Translations under genes and position numbers: made by a program | From: JAVMKJ01 sp031732855 | GTDB taxonomy: Bacteria > Pseudomonadota > Gammaproteobacteria > Competibacterales > Competibacteraceae | Assembly: GCA_031732855.1 (NCBI GenBank) | Contig: JAVMKJ010000191.1 | Span: 1 to 11,883 of the forward strand | Reading direction: 5' to 3' | DNA length: 11,883 bases | Notes under the pieces: model-generated | Told to the model about the DNA's origin: nothing | Database searches by the model: none | The model's input: only the letters and a program-made list of their open reading frames with translations | Shown: positions 5,626 to 11,883 of the stretch, in pieces | Layout of the letters: every line of letters starts with the position of its first letter | Position numbering within the stretch: position 1 is the first letter of the stretch

Positions 5626-8439
5626 ACGAACGGGGGCCGAACACAACACCACCCGAAAACCGCTGAGGCCGAAGCGGTCGCCGGGGCGATACCTGAGGCG
5701 GTAGGCGCAGCGCGCGTCGTCGCGGGCGAGGTCCCACGAGCCGCCGCGCAGGACCCGAAGGACGTCGTTTCCGGCGGCCAGATTCTCGCGTTTCGGGTCG
5801 TCCGGGTCGTAGGGATACGCGAACTCGGGTTTGCTAAAGTCTTCGCCCCACAGGCTGCGCGTCCATTCCCAGACGTTGCCGCTCAGGTCTTCGCAGCCGT
5901 AGGGGCTGCACCCCCGCTCGAAGCAACCAGGCGTGCTGGCAGCGCCCACGTTCCCCTCACAATTGGCATGGTTGGGCACGAACTCGTCGCCCCAGGGGTA
6001 GGCGCGTTGTGGCAGGGGATTGTCGCGCCATTCCGCCGTCGCGAACGAAAAGCCCTGCGCGACCGTGATGACCTGAAACTGAACCGGGAGGCTCGTGCCG
6101 CCTCGGGCCGCTTTCTCCCATTCCGCCTCCGACGGCAGCCCCACGCGCCAGCCCTCCGGAAGCCGCTCGCGCCAACGGTGATTGAGCCAGGCGCAGAAGG
6201 CTCGCGCGTCGTGCCAGGTCACCCAAACCACCGGCCGATTCTCTGGAGCGCGCAAGCAATCCGGATCGTGCGCGTCGTAGCCGCTCGCGGTGACAAACTG
6301 CCGGAACTGCGCCACCGTCACCGGCGTTTGGGCGATCCTGTAATCGTAGTCCAGTCCCGCATTGCGATGCAGTTCCGCATCTTCATCGTCGGGCTCGCCC
6401 ATCCAGAACGGCCCGCGCGGCACCGCGGCGAAGCGCAGGTGGTCGACGTCCAGCAGGTGTTGGCGGGGATCGCCCAGCCGCGCGAGCACGTCGCCGGCCA
6501 AGGCCCGCTCGCGGGCGGGCAGCCTCGAACTGCGCAACAGGTGGATTTGCCAGTCGCGAACCCGTTGGCGCTTGCGTTCGTGCCGCGCTTGCAGAGCGGG
6601 GTCGGGGGCCGCCAACCCGGTCTCGTGCAGCACCTGCGCGGCCAGCAGCGCGCCCCATTGCGCCGCATCGTCCGGCTCCGGCGCGTCGTCGGTGGGCGCC
6701 TCGTCCTGGGCGCACAGCTCCTCGACCAGCTCCCAGATTGCGCTGGGCGCCCCTTTCAAGCGCGCTGCGGCCAGCAGCGCGACCTCGCGCCAGCGGTTGG
6801 GGTCGGTCTTGACCAACCGACTGAGCGTGTCGGGGAAATTGAAGCGCGCCAAGTGACAGGCGGCCAGGTATTCCTGAAACGAGCGGTGGGGGAACTGGTA
6901 CAGCCCCTCGCCGTGCGGGGCCAGCAAGCCGGCGCGGTCGCGCAGGTATTCCTCCAGCCGAAGGACCTTCGTGTCGGGCAAATCCTGGGATGCGGCGACC
7001 AGCGCCGCGATCAACGCGCTTTGGCGGATGTCGGCGGTGCCGACCAGCGTGGGTTGGTCGAGGTGCGCGGCGTAAGCCAGCTTATCCAGTTCCCGGCGGA
7101 TGTTTTCCCGGCTGGCATTCAGCCATTCGCTCAGGCTGGGCTCGGCGACGATGGGTCGGCCGCTGGCGTCGCGCCGCAGCTTGAGGCCTTCCCACTCGTC
7201 GAGCAGCATGTCCACCGATTGGGCGTAGAGTTCCTCGCGGTTCTCCGGCAACGAACCGCCGCCCTTGGTTTGCAGCCGGGCCATAAGGGTGAGCAGGAGC
7301 GGTCGTTCCGCCAGCTCGCGCAACTCCTCGCGCCAGGTGGCGCGCTTGAGCGCTTCGGCGCGGGCCTGGGCTTCGGCTTCGGTCAAACGGAACAGGTGCG
7401 CCATGTGCGCGTACCAGGTCTCGATGAAGCGTTCGATCTGGCCGCGCGTGAACGGCAGCAGCTCCCGCTCGGCGAAGCCGTCCAGCTTCCAGTCCTGCCG
7501 TTGGTAGGCGTAGGTGCGGCTGGTGACCAGGAAGTGGCAGTTCCGATACAGGCCCGCGAACTCTTGCACGGCCCGCTTGACCTGTTCACGCCGTCGCAAG
7601 GCGTCGGGCACTTCGTCCAGCCCGTCCAGCAGGATCAGCCCGCCCCTCTCGCCCAACAGCTCGGCTTGCAGGTCGTCGGCATGACGCCGCAGGGAATCGG
7701 GTAACTGCTTGACGATGAAAGCCCACAGGGTGTCGGCGGTGATGGGCGCGCCGGCCGGCGGGAGATCGGCGGCAAAATCGCGCAACACCACCCGTACCGG
7801 CAACGGCGCCCGGTGGGTCCAGCGCTGGGGCTTGGGTTTCTTTGAGCCGTAGTCGTCCGGCTCGGGCGGGATGGGCGTGCGCAGCAGCTTGAGGTTGGCG
7901 GTCGCGAGGCCAAGTCGTTCGCCGGCCAGACACAGGGCGACGAAATTCAGGAAGGTCGTCTTGCCGCTGCCCGGCCCGCCCAGCAGCACCAAATACTGTT
8001 CCTTGTCCAGCGCCTCCAGGGCCGACTGCCGGGCGGCGGCGCGGTCGGACAGGAAGCGCGCGGGATCGCTCGCCGCGTGCGGGGTCGCCTGGTCCGGGTC
8101 GCGGCTCTGGGTCAGTAGGGCGGTGTAGACCGACGACAGTTGCACCGGCTTGCCGCTCTCGCCAGCGAGCAAGGGCAGCTCGTTGGCGCGCGCGCTGAGC
8201 CACGCGAGATAGGCGCGTCGCAGGTCGCCCGCGCTGGCGCCCGGCTGGGCCGCCTGCTGGATGATGGTCTGGTAGGTGTCGCCGGTGTTGATCGGCGCTT
8301 TATTGTCACCTTCGACAATGACCGCACGCTGGCCGGCCGCTTTGGCCCGCTGGCCCTGCGCGACGGAGCCATCGCCCTCGACCTGGGCCTTTTTGCTGCG
8401 GCGCGGGCGCGCTTTCGGCGACGGTGGCATATCGTTCAT
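5623..8439 (-). CDS. NACHT NTPase with C-terminal FGE-like lectin-fold domain; DGR target (protein 2)
   Basis: This 938-residue paralogue of the 2079-4931 product has the same order of parts. A basic N-terminus (residues 8-18) leads into a Gly-rich module, GDGSVAQG through EGDNKAPINTG (22-53). The NACHT domain has Walker A GGPGSGKT (154-161), Walker B LILLDGLDE (268-276) and FLVTSRTYAYQ (303-313). QFPHRSFQEYLAA (515-527) ends the helical region. Residues 668-938 are the FGE-like domain with LPSEAEWEKAARGG, YPWGD and LSGNVWEWTRS. FGE catalytic cysteine positions are Leu and Ala, so enzymatic activity is unlikely. The ATG is preceded by AAGGA about 8 bases upstream; Met4 is an alternative start. 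It lies 71 bp after the TIR-like gene on the same strand and is probably co-transcribed with it. Unlike protein 1 it has no SHOCT-like helices. Its likely role is a diversified sensor with an NTP-driven switch, which is inference. Confidence 0.9.
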   Translation of the reverse strand: MNDMPPSPKARPRRSKKAQVEGDGSVAQGQRAKAAGQRAVIVEGDNKAPINTGDTYQTIIQQAAQPGASAGDLRRAYLAWLSARANELPLLAGESGKPVQLSSVYTALLTQSRDPDQATPHAASDPARFLSDRAAARQSALEALDKEQYLVLLGGPGSGKTTFLNFVALCLAGERLGLATANLKLLRTPIPPEPDDYGSKKPKPQRWTHRAPLPVRVVLRDFAADLPPAGAPITADTLWAFIVKQLPDSLRRHADDLQAELLGERGGLILLDGLDEVPDALRRREQVKRAVQEFAGLYRNCHFLVTSRTYAYQRQDWKLDGFAERELLPFTRGQIERFIETWYAHMAHLFRLTEAEAQARAEALKRATWREELRELAERPLLLTLMARLQTKGGGSLPENREELYAQSVDMLLDEWEGLKLRRDASGRPIVAEPSLSEWLNASRENIRRELDKLAYAAHLDQPTLVGTADIRQSALIAALVAASQDLPDTKVLRLEEYLRDRAGLLAPHGEGLYQFPHRSFQEYLAACHLARFNFPDTLSRLVKTDPNRWREVALLAAARLKGAPSAIWELVEELCAQDEAPTDDAPEPDDAAQWGALLAAQVLHETGLAAPDPALQARHERKRQRVRDWQIHLLRSSRLPARERALAGDVLARLGDPRQHLLDVDHLRFAAVPRGPFWMGEPDDEDAELHRNAGLDYDYRIAQTPVTVAQFRQFVTASGYDAHDPDCLRAPENRPVVWVTWHDARAFCAWLNHRWRERLPEGWRVGLPSEAEWEKAARGGTSLPVQFQVITVAQGFSFATAEWRDNPLPQRAYPWGDEFVPNHANCEGNVGAASTPGCFERGCSPYGCEDLSGNVWEWTRSLWGEDFSKPEFAYPYDPDDPKRENLAAGNDVLRVLRGGSWDLARDDARCAYRLRYRPGDRFGLSGFRVVLCSAPVR
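5634..5754 (-). repeat. DGR variable region (VR3) of NACHT protein 2
   Basis: This segment encodes residues 896-936 and aligns ungapped with 4800-4920 and 5082-5202. The variable core reads WDLARDDARCAYRLRYRPGD, then RFGLSG. Framework codons are identical to the other copies, and differences cluster at first and second codon positions. It has the fewest adenines of the three copies in the core, as expected for heavy A-to-N mutagenesis. It shares CGC CTC AGG with VR1 but not with the free copy. Confidence 0.8.
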
Positions 8440-8494
8440 GGGGGCATCCTTCGCGCGCTTTGGACTGGGGACGGTTTCGGGTCAGGGGCTAAAG

Positions 8495-8510
8495 ACGGCG
8501 GTTTCGCCGT
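8495..8510 (-). promoter_or_regulatory. Small hairpin between the TIR-like and NACHT genes
   Basis: ACGGCG (8495-8500) and CGCCGT (8505-8510) pair perfectly around a 4-nt loop directly after the TAA of the TIR-like gene. Only a weak T-run follows on the minus strand, so it may act as an attenuator or 3' stabiliser that sets the ratio of the two proteins. Function is not shown. Confidence 0.35.
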
Positions 8511-9596
8511 TTAGCGTCCTTTCAGCTTGTCCAGCACGAACTGCGTCACCGGCCCGGCGATGCCGTCGAGGATCGGCGCGGCGAACAGGCTCGTGACGGC
8601 TCCGATCGCGCCCGGTACCATGTTCACTAAACCATCGACAATCTTGCCCATCCTGCTGTCATCGGCTTGTTGGCCTTTGGCGATTTCGGCTCTGAGTGCC
8701 TGGACTTGTTGCACGGCTTCCGCTTGCTGGCCGGCCGGCGCCTGTTGCGCCACGGCGGCCAGCAGGGGCGCGAACAGCGGCTCCAGATCGCGGGGCGAAA
8801 GGCCTTGCGCGAGCCGGTCGCGGCCGACGAAGTCGCGGCCCGCCGACACGTTTCCGCCGACAAAGGCGCCACCGCCGGTATTGATTTGTTTGCTGATCTT
8901 GGAGCCGAGAACCTTGTCCCCGTCCACGAAATCGCCGTCGATCCGCGTGCCGGTATTGATGCTGCCGGTGTTCTGGCCGCCGACATACACACCTCTCTCG
9001 CTGACCGCCGTTCCGCCTCCTTGCACGATGGCGCCGCTGCCGGTGAGTGTCGCGTTGTAGGTATTGCCACCCGCCGCCGCCGCATCACCTTTGTCCGGTT
9101 TGAACTTGATGAAGCCGCCGGCGACCAGCTTGTCGAGTTGCTGGTTGAAGTGGAGTTTCAGCGCGTCGATGTTCTGGTAAACGGTGACGAAATGCCCCAG
9201 AGTTTTCAGCTTTTTCTTGAACGCCAACAGACTCATCAAGTCGTCTTCGTCAATGCTGCCAGTGCTGATCGGCGCATCCTTGAAATAGGTGAAAATGAAC
9301 GGCTTGCGGCTGGCCTGGAACTGGCCGAAGGCGGTCTCGAACTCTTCGGCGGTGTACTGTCCCACCTTGGTGAAGAACAGCATGACGAAGACGTCGCACT
9401 GTCGAATCGCCTTGTTGTACTCGTCTTGCAGCCGAGTCTTCGAGACGGCGTCGAGGAAATCTTCCCACATGATCAGGTCGAGAAAGACACCTTTGGCATT
9501 CCACTCCTTGCACTTGTCATAGATGAAACTCTTAAATTCCTGCCGGTCCTCCTTCAGTTCCGAGGAGGACGCGAGGAATATCTTTTTGGTTTGCAT
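8511..9596 (-). CDS. TIR/DUF4062-like protein with Gly-rich repeat module and hydrophobic C-terminus
   Basis: This protein has 361 residues from the ATG at 9596. That start is supported by AGGAG 7 bases upstream; the frame stays open to 9758, but the extra 54 residues look non-coding. Residues 4-110 form an alpha/beta domain. It opens KKIFLASSSELKEDRQEF, has a CDVFVMLFFTKVGQYTAEEFETAF strand-helix unit (67-90), and ends KPFIFTYFK. This resembles TIR or DUF4062-type domains, and Glu84/Glu85 or Glu87 could be a TIR-like catalytic glutamate. Residues 185-260 are Gly-rich repeats (GSGAIVQGGG, GGQNTGSINTG, GDFVDGDKV, GGAFVGGNVSAGRDFVGRD), probably a small beta-solenoid. The first part matches the N-terminal modules of both NACHT proteins. 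The C-terminus (319-357) is a hydrophobic, possibly membrane-active helical region. It is likely in one operon with NACHT gene 2. A death effector or signalling partner is plausible but unproven. Confidence 0.75.
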   Translation of the reverse strand: MQTKKIFLASSSELKEDRQEFKSFIYDKCKEWNAKGVFLDLIMWEDFLDAVSKTRLQDEYNKAIRQCDVFVMLFFTKVGQYTAEEFETAFGQFQASRKPFIFTYFKDAPISTGSIDEDDLMSLLAFKKKLKTLGHFVTVYQNIDALKLHFNQQLDKLVAGGFIKFKPDKGDAAAAGGNTYNATLTGSGAIVQGGGTAVSERGVYVGGQNTGSINTGTRIDGDFVDGDKVLGSKISKQINTGGGAFVGGNVSAGRDFVGRDRLAQGLSPRDLEPLFAPLLAAVAQQAPAGQQAEAVQQVQALRAEIAKGQQADDSRMGKIVDGLVNMVPGAIGAVTSLFAAPILDGIAGPVTQFVLDKLKGR

Positions 9597-9760
9597 GGCT
9601 AGGCTCCTGTCCGCCGCGCCGGGTTCCGAACCGGCGAGAATGTCGTGTTTTCCCCATGCCCGGTTCCGAGAGCGGGTCTGACCCCAAGCCAAATCCACCG
9701 GTGAAATCTGATTCCATTTCCGAATGGATATGGAGCTATTAGTGTCGTAATCGTTCACTC

Positions 9761-9849
9761 CCCCCTCCCAGCGGGAGGGGGCTGGGGGAGGGCAAGTCGT
9801 TGGCGTCGCAACCTTTCCCCCCTCCCAACCTCCCCCCGCTGGGGGGAGG
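9761..9849. repeat. Pair of C/G-homopolymer hairpins
   Basis: There are two similar hairpins: CCCCCTCCC/GGGAGGGGG (9761-9769 with 9773-9781, loop AGC) and CCTCCCCCC/GGGGGGAGG (9829-9837 with 9841-9849, loop GCT). This kind of poly-purine/poly-pyrimidine palindrome is often dispersed in high-GC proteobacterial genomes as a REP-like element. The G-runs could also form quadruplexes. Confidence 0.6.
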
Positions 9850-9876
9850 GGTCTGAACGCTTACTTAGTGTCTTTG

Positions 9877-9952
9877 GTAGGTTGGGCTGAACGTAGTGAA
9901 GCCCAACATCACGACCTGTTGTTGGGCAACGCTACGCTATTGCCCAACCTAC
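9877..9952. repeat. Nested palindromic intergenic repeat (GTAGGTTGGGC type)
   Basis: The outer arms GTAGGTTGGGC (9877-9887) and GCCCAACCTAC (9942-9952) are perfect inverses. They enclose two inner hairpins: GTTGGGCT/AGCCCAAC (9881-9888 with 9900-9907) and GTTGGGCAA/TTGCCCAAC (9921-9929 with 9940-9948). Repeats of this wording are widespread as dispersed non-coding elements in gammaproteobacteria and some cyanobacteria. Translating it gives a VGWAERSEAQH-like peptide that is not a gene. Confidence 0.7.
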
Positions 9953-10004
9953 GCCCTACGCCAAACGGCATAAAACCTATAGTTCGACCCCGGCAGCGGG
10001 GCGT

Positions 10005-10340
10005 TCAGTTCGCCGCCGCCAGTTCCCACAGAACTTCCGGATGCGTTTCCGCCACTCGCAACAACGTCCTCGCGGCACCCGTGGGCGCGCACCGGCCCTG
10101 TTCCCATTCCTGCAAGGTGCGCACGGAGATGCCGAGCAGGGCGGCAAATTGCGATTGCGAGAGCCGGGCGCGAAGCCGGGCTTTCGCGACGGGCGATTCG
10201 ATCACCCGCCCTTCGTCGGTCACGACCGACACCCGCCCGACTTGTCCCGCTTGCATCTCCCGGATCGCGTCCACCAGCTCCGCGTCCAGATCGCGCTCCG
10301 CATCGCGCGCCAACAACTCGGCTTCAGTCAATTTCGGCAT
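10005..10340 (-). CDS. XRE-family antitoxin/regulator, HigA/NadS-like
   Basis: This 111-residue DNA-binding protein has its helix-turn-helix at about residues 58-80. SQSQFAALLGISVRTLQEWE is the recognition core, followed by GRCAPTGAARTLLRVAE. An N-terminal part of about 50 residues (AELVDAIREMQAG and a GRVSVVTDEGRVIESP strand region) is typical of antitoxins paired with RelE/HigB toxins, in the toxin-first order. The start at 10340 overlaps the end of the upstream toxin-like frame by 17 bases, which indicates translational coupling. It would normally neutralise the toxin and repress the operon. Since the toxin looks damaged, it may now be an orphan regulator. Confidence 0.85.
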   Translation of the reverse strand: MPKLTEAELLARDAERDLDAELVDAIREMQAGQVGRVSVVTDEGRVIESPVAKARLRARLSQSQFAALLGISVRTLQEWEQGRCAPTGAARTLLRVAETHPEVLWELAAAN

Positions 10341-10568
10341 GATCGGCCAACTCCCGCAAACGGTTCAACGTCGCCGGCGCGATGTTCTCGCGCGCGCTCC
10401 TGGCGTACACCGTCAACAGCCAGATGCGTCCGCGCCGATCCTGTACGTAGTACAGCACCCGCACGGGAGTTCGACGAACGTGTACATCGGCGAAGCTATA
10501 CGTTAATAACGAATCAAATCAAATTGCTTTAACTTTGCGACCAATCGCTTGCCGTTCCCCGCGTCCAT
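10324..10568 (-). pseudogene. Degenerate HigB/RelE-like toxin
   Basis: The 3' part (frame open from 10515 to the TGA at 10324-10326) reads VRVLYYVQDRRGRIWLLTVY and then ARSARENIAPATLNRLREL. This matches the C-terminal half of HigB2/RelE-type toxins. No suitable start codon precedes it; a TGA at 10519-10521 closes the frame. An ATG at 10568 opens a different frame (MDAGNGKRLVAKLKQFDLIR) that stops at TAA just where the second frame begins, as expected after a frameshift, though that stretch is not clearly toxin-like. The usual GGLRKxR segment before the YY motif is missing. The gene is therefore probably inactivated. A short functional version starting at an internal GTG is less likely. Confidence 0.6.
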
Positions 10569-10633
10569 CCTTCCAGAAATCAGGGTCTTAGGCGATTTCC
10601 AGCAAGGGTTGTACCGAACCGTGCTTGGTCTCT

Positions 10634-10647
10634 CCCTTTGCAAAGGG
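10634..10647. terminator. Palindrome downstream of the amylase gene
   Basis: CCCTTTGCAAAGGG is a perfect 14-bp palindrome about 25 bp after the amylase stop on the minus strand. No T-run follows in that direction, so it is at best a weak or factor-dependent terminator, or a protein-binding site. The remaining bases of this gap (10569-10671) show nothing else. Confidence 0.3.
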
Positions 10648-10671
10648 GGGATGATCCGCCACTCGATCGTA

Positions 10672-11883
10672 TCAGCCGCCGACGCGGACGAACATCATGG
10701 CGCTGCGCGGCGGCACGTTCCATTGCTTGATCGCGCCGTCGGGCTGCACGTCCAACCGCCAGCCGGTGCGCACCTCCTTGTACTCGCCCGGCTTCAGGCT
10801 GGTGCTCAAATCCTTGATGTCGTACCAGTCGCCTGCCTTGTTGATGACGATGAAGCGGTCGTTGCCGCGCTGCCAGCCGATGGCGTTCGGCGTCTCGATC
10901 CGCCAGATCTCCTCGCGCCGCTGGACGCCTCCGGCGCCGCCCAGACACAGGTTGTGGAAACGGATGCCGGCGACGACGAACGGGTCGTCTTGACGGTCGT
11001 CCCGTTGCTCGGGGGACAGGGTGTTCATGTCGACGAACACGTAGGGCAGTCCGTCCTCCCGCCCAAGAATGTAGGCGTAGGCCAGGCGGACATCGGTCCG
11101 ATCCAGTTTCCTCGACCCCTCGTCCCAGCCGACCCCGTACATCTCGCGGCCGCCGGCGTCGAGGCCGCGGTCACCGGCCTGACCGCGGTCGATGTCGTGG
11201 TTGCGGACGAAGGTGATGGCCTTGGAACCGTCCAGCGCCCGGTCGGCGCCCTTCGGGTTTTTCAGGTCGCGCAGGTCCCCGCCGAACGCAAACGCCTCCC
11301 GCATCGTTTTGGTCAGCGGGAAGTCGTAGAAATCCATCGCGGGGATGGCGGTCCAGGCGCTGAAGTAGCTCGGCCGGTCCTTGATGATTTCGCCGAACGC
11401 CAGCTTGCCCGGCACCGCCGCGAGCACCTCGGTATAGAATTCCGGTTCGATATGGATGGCCGCGTCGAATCGGTAGCCATCGACGCCGAGATTGGCGAGC
11501 TTCCTGAGATAATCCTTGGCGACTTGACGAACCTGCGGATCCTGAGTGTTGAGGTCGGCCAGGTTAAATGACAACCAGCACCTCTGCTCGGTATCGGGAC
11601 CGGCGACGTTGCATCGCTTGTGGAAGTGCTTCGGCTCGAACTGCGGTAACCTCTCTTCCGAGACCCCTTCCCCATCGAGTTTGATGAAGGGTGGATCCGG
11701 CTGCTCGGTCACGTCGACCGTGTGATTGAGCACGGTGTCGACGATGATTTGCATGCCGTTCGCGTCGGCGACCTCGTTCATCTGCCTGAATTCGGCCTCG
11801 GAGCCGAGGGGACCGCTGATTACGCTGAAGTCGACCGGCTGATAGCGCCCCCACCATTGCCAGACCTTTTCGTTGCTCTTCTG
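10672..11883 (-). CDS. Alpha-amylase family glycoside hydrolase (GH13), 5' end beyond the window
   Basis: 403 residues are visible, and the frame runs in from the window edge (QKSNEKVWQWWGRYQPVDF). It hydrolyses alpha-1,4-glucans. In fragment numbering, conserved region I is DTVLNH (49-54), the nucleophile is Asp140 in GYRFDAAIH, the acid/base is Glu165 in LAFGEII, and the transition-state Asp230 lies in FVRNHD (225-230). WWGRYQPV is the usual strand-2 segment of bacterial and animal-like alpha-amylases. The last ~80 residues (IGWQRGNDRFIVINKAGDWY and onward) form the C-terminal beta domain, ending at MMFVRVGG. The catalytic triad is intact. A signal peptide cannot be judged because the start is missing. 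It has no obvious tie to the neighbouring toxin-antitoxin or NACHT genes. Confidence 0.93.
   Translation of the reverse strand, partial: QKSNEKVWQWWGRYQPVDFSVISGPLGSEAEFRQMNEVADANGMQIIVDTVLNHTVDVTEQPDPPFIKLDGEGVSEERLPQFEPKHFHKRCNVAGPDTEQRCWLSFNLADLNTQDPQVRQVAKDYLRKLANLGVDGYRFDAAIHIEPEFYTEVLAAVPGKLAFGEIIKDRPSYFSAWTAIPAMDFYDFPLTKTMREAFAFGGDLRDLKNPKGADRALDGSKAITFVRNHDIDRGQAGDRGLDAGGREMYGVGWDEGSRKLDRTDVRLAYAYILGREDGLPYVFVDMNTLSPEQRDDRQDDPFVVAGIRFHNLCLGGAGGVQRREEIWRIETPNAIGWQRGNDRFIVINKAGDWYDIKDLSTSLKPGEYKEVRTGWRLDVQPDGAIKQWNVPPRSAMMFVRVGG

Larger units (their letters stand above)
9597..10004. other. Intergenic region with several hairpin repeats
   Basis: No gene is supported in these 408 bp. The stretch near the TIR-like gene should hold its promoter, but no convincing -10/-35 pair is visible. 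An 11-bp palindrome, GGTTCCGAACC (9622-9632), and a related GGTTCCGAG near 9663 could be operator-like. The rest is dominated by the three inverted-repeat elements listed separately. Confidence 0.4.

Noticed and set aside
5044..7704. 886-residue plus-strand open frame
   Set aside because: It is the antisense of NACHT gene 2; the composition is typical of a shadow frame.
9597..9758. 54-residue N-terminal extension of the TIR-like protein
   Set aside because: It crosses the promoter region and lacks similarity to the domain. The ATG at 9596 has a good ribosome site.
9868..10506. Plus-strand frame over the repeat and antitoxin
   Set aside because: Its start is the dispersed repeat (VGWAERSEAQH type) and the rest is antisense to the XRE antitoxin.
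10549..11571. 340-residue plus-strand open frame
   Set aside because: It is antisense to the GH13 amylase, whose catalytic motifs are intact.

Overview
The window is GC-rich, densely coded bacterial DNA. Its gene types (a NodI/NodJ-like exporter, a HigBA-type toxin-antitoxin remnant, GH13 amylase, large NACHT proteins) and its dispersed GTAGGTTGGGC-type palindromes suggest a gammaproteobacterium such as a purple sulfur bacterium or a Competibacter relative. That assignment is inference; no rRNA or tRNA is present.

Layout. 10-1816 (minus): a two-gene ABC exporter operon whose ATPase carries a short DCC/DUF393-like N-terminus. 1817-2078: divergent intergenic region. 2079-4931 (plus): NACHT protein 1, which ends in a formylglycine-generating-enzyme (FGE)-like C-type-lectin fold. 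4932-5622: an island holding remains of a diversity-generating retroelement (DGR): a free 121-bp copy of the target-gene 3' segment, the C-terminal tail of a reverse transcriptase, and several hairpins. 5623-8439 (minus): NACHT protein 2, a paralogue with the same layout. 8511-9596 (minus): a TIR/DUF4062-like protein upstream of NACHT protein 2, probably in its operon. 9597-10004: hairpin-rich intergenic repeats. 10005-10568 (minus): XRE-type antitoxin preceded by a degenerate HigB/RelE-like toxin. 10672-11883 (minus): GH13 alpha-amylase, cut by the window end.

The main finding is that the two NACHT genes converge on a decayed DGR. The last ~121 bp of each gene and the free copy align without gaps. 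Codons for the fold's framework are identical to the base, while about 17 codons differ almost only at first and second positions. This is the pattern left by adenine-directed mutagenic retrohoming into AAY-type template codons. The residues aligned with the catalytic cysteines of FGE are missing, so the domain should bind ligand rather than make formylglycine. Both genes also share an inverted ~90-bp 3' flank with a perfect GC hairpin, like the hairpin that marks DGR target sites.

The TIR-like protein and both NACHT proteins share a short Gly-rich module (pattern GxGaxxQG...G(D/Q)Nxg.IN.G). I infer a conflict or immune-type system: a diversified lectin-like sensor, a NACHT switch and a TIR-like effector, possibly docking through the shared module. 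The reverse transcriptase is only a remnant and no adenine-rich template is present, so further diversification would need a DGR elsewhere in the genome.
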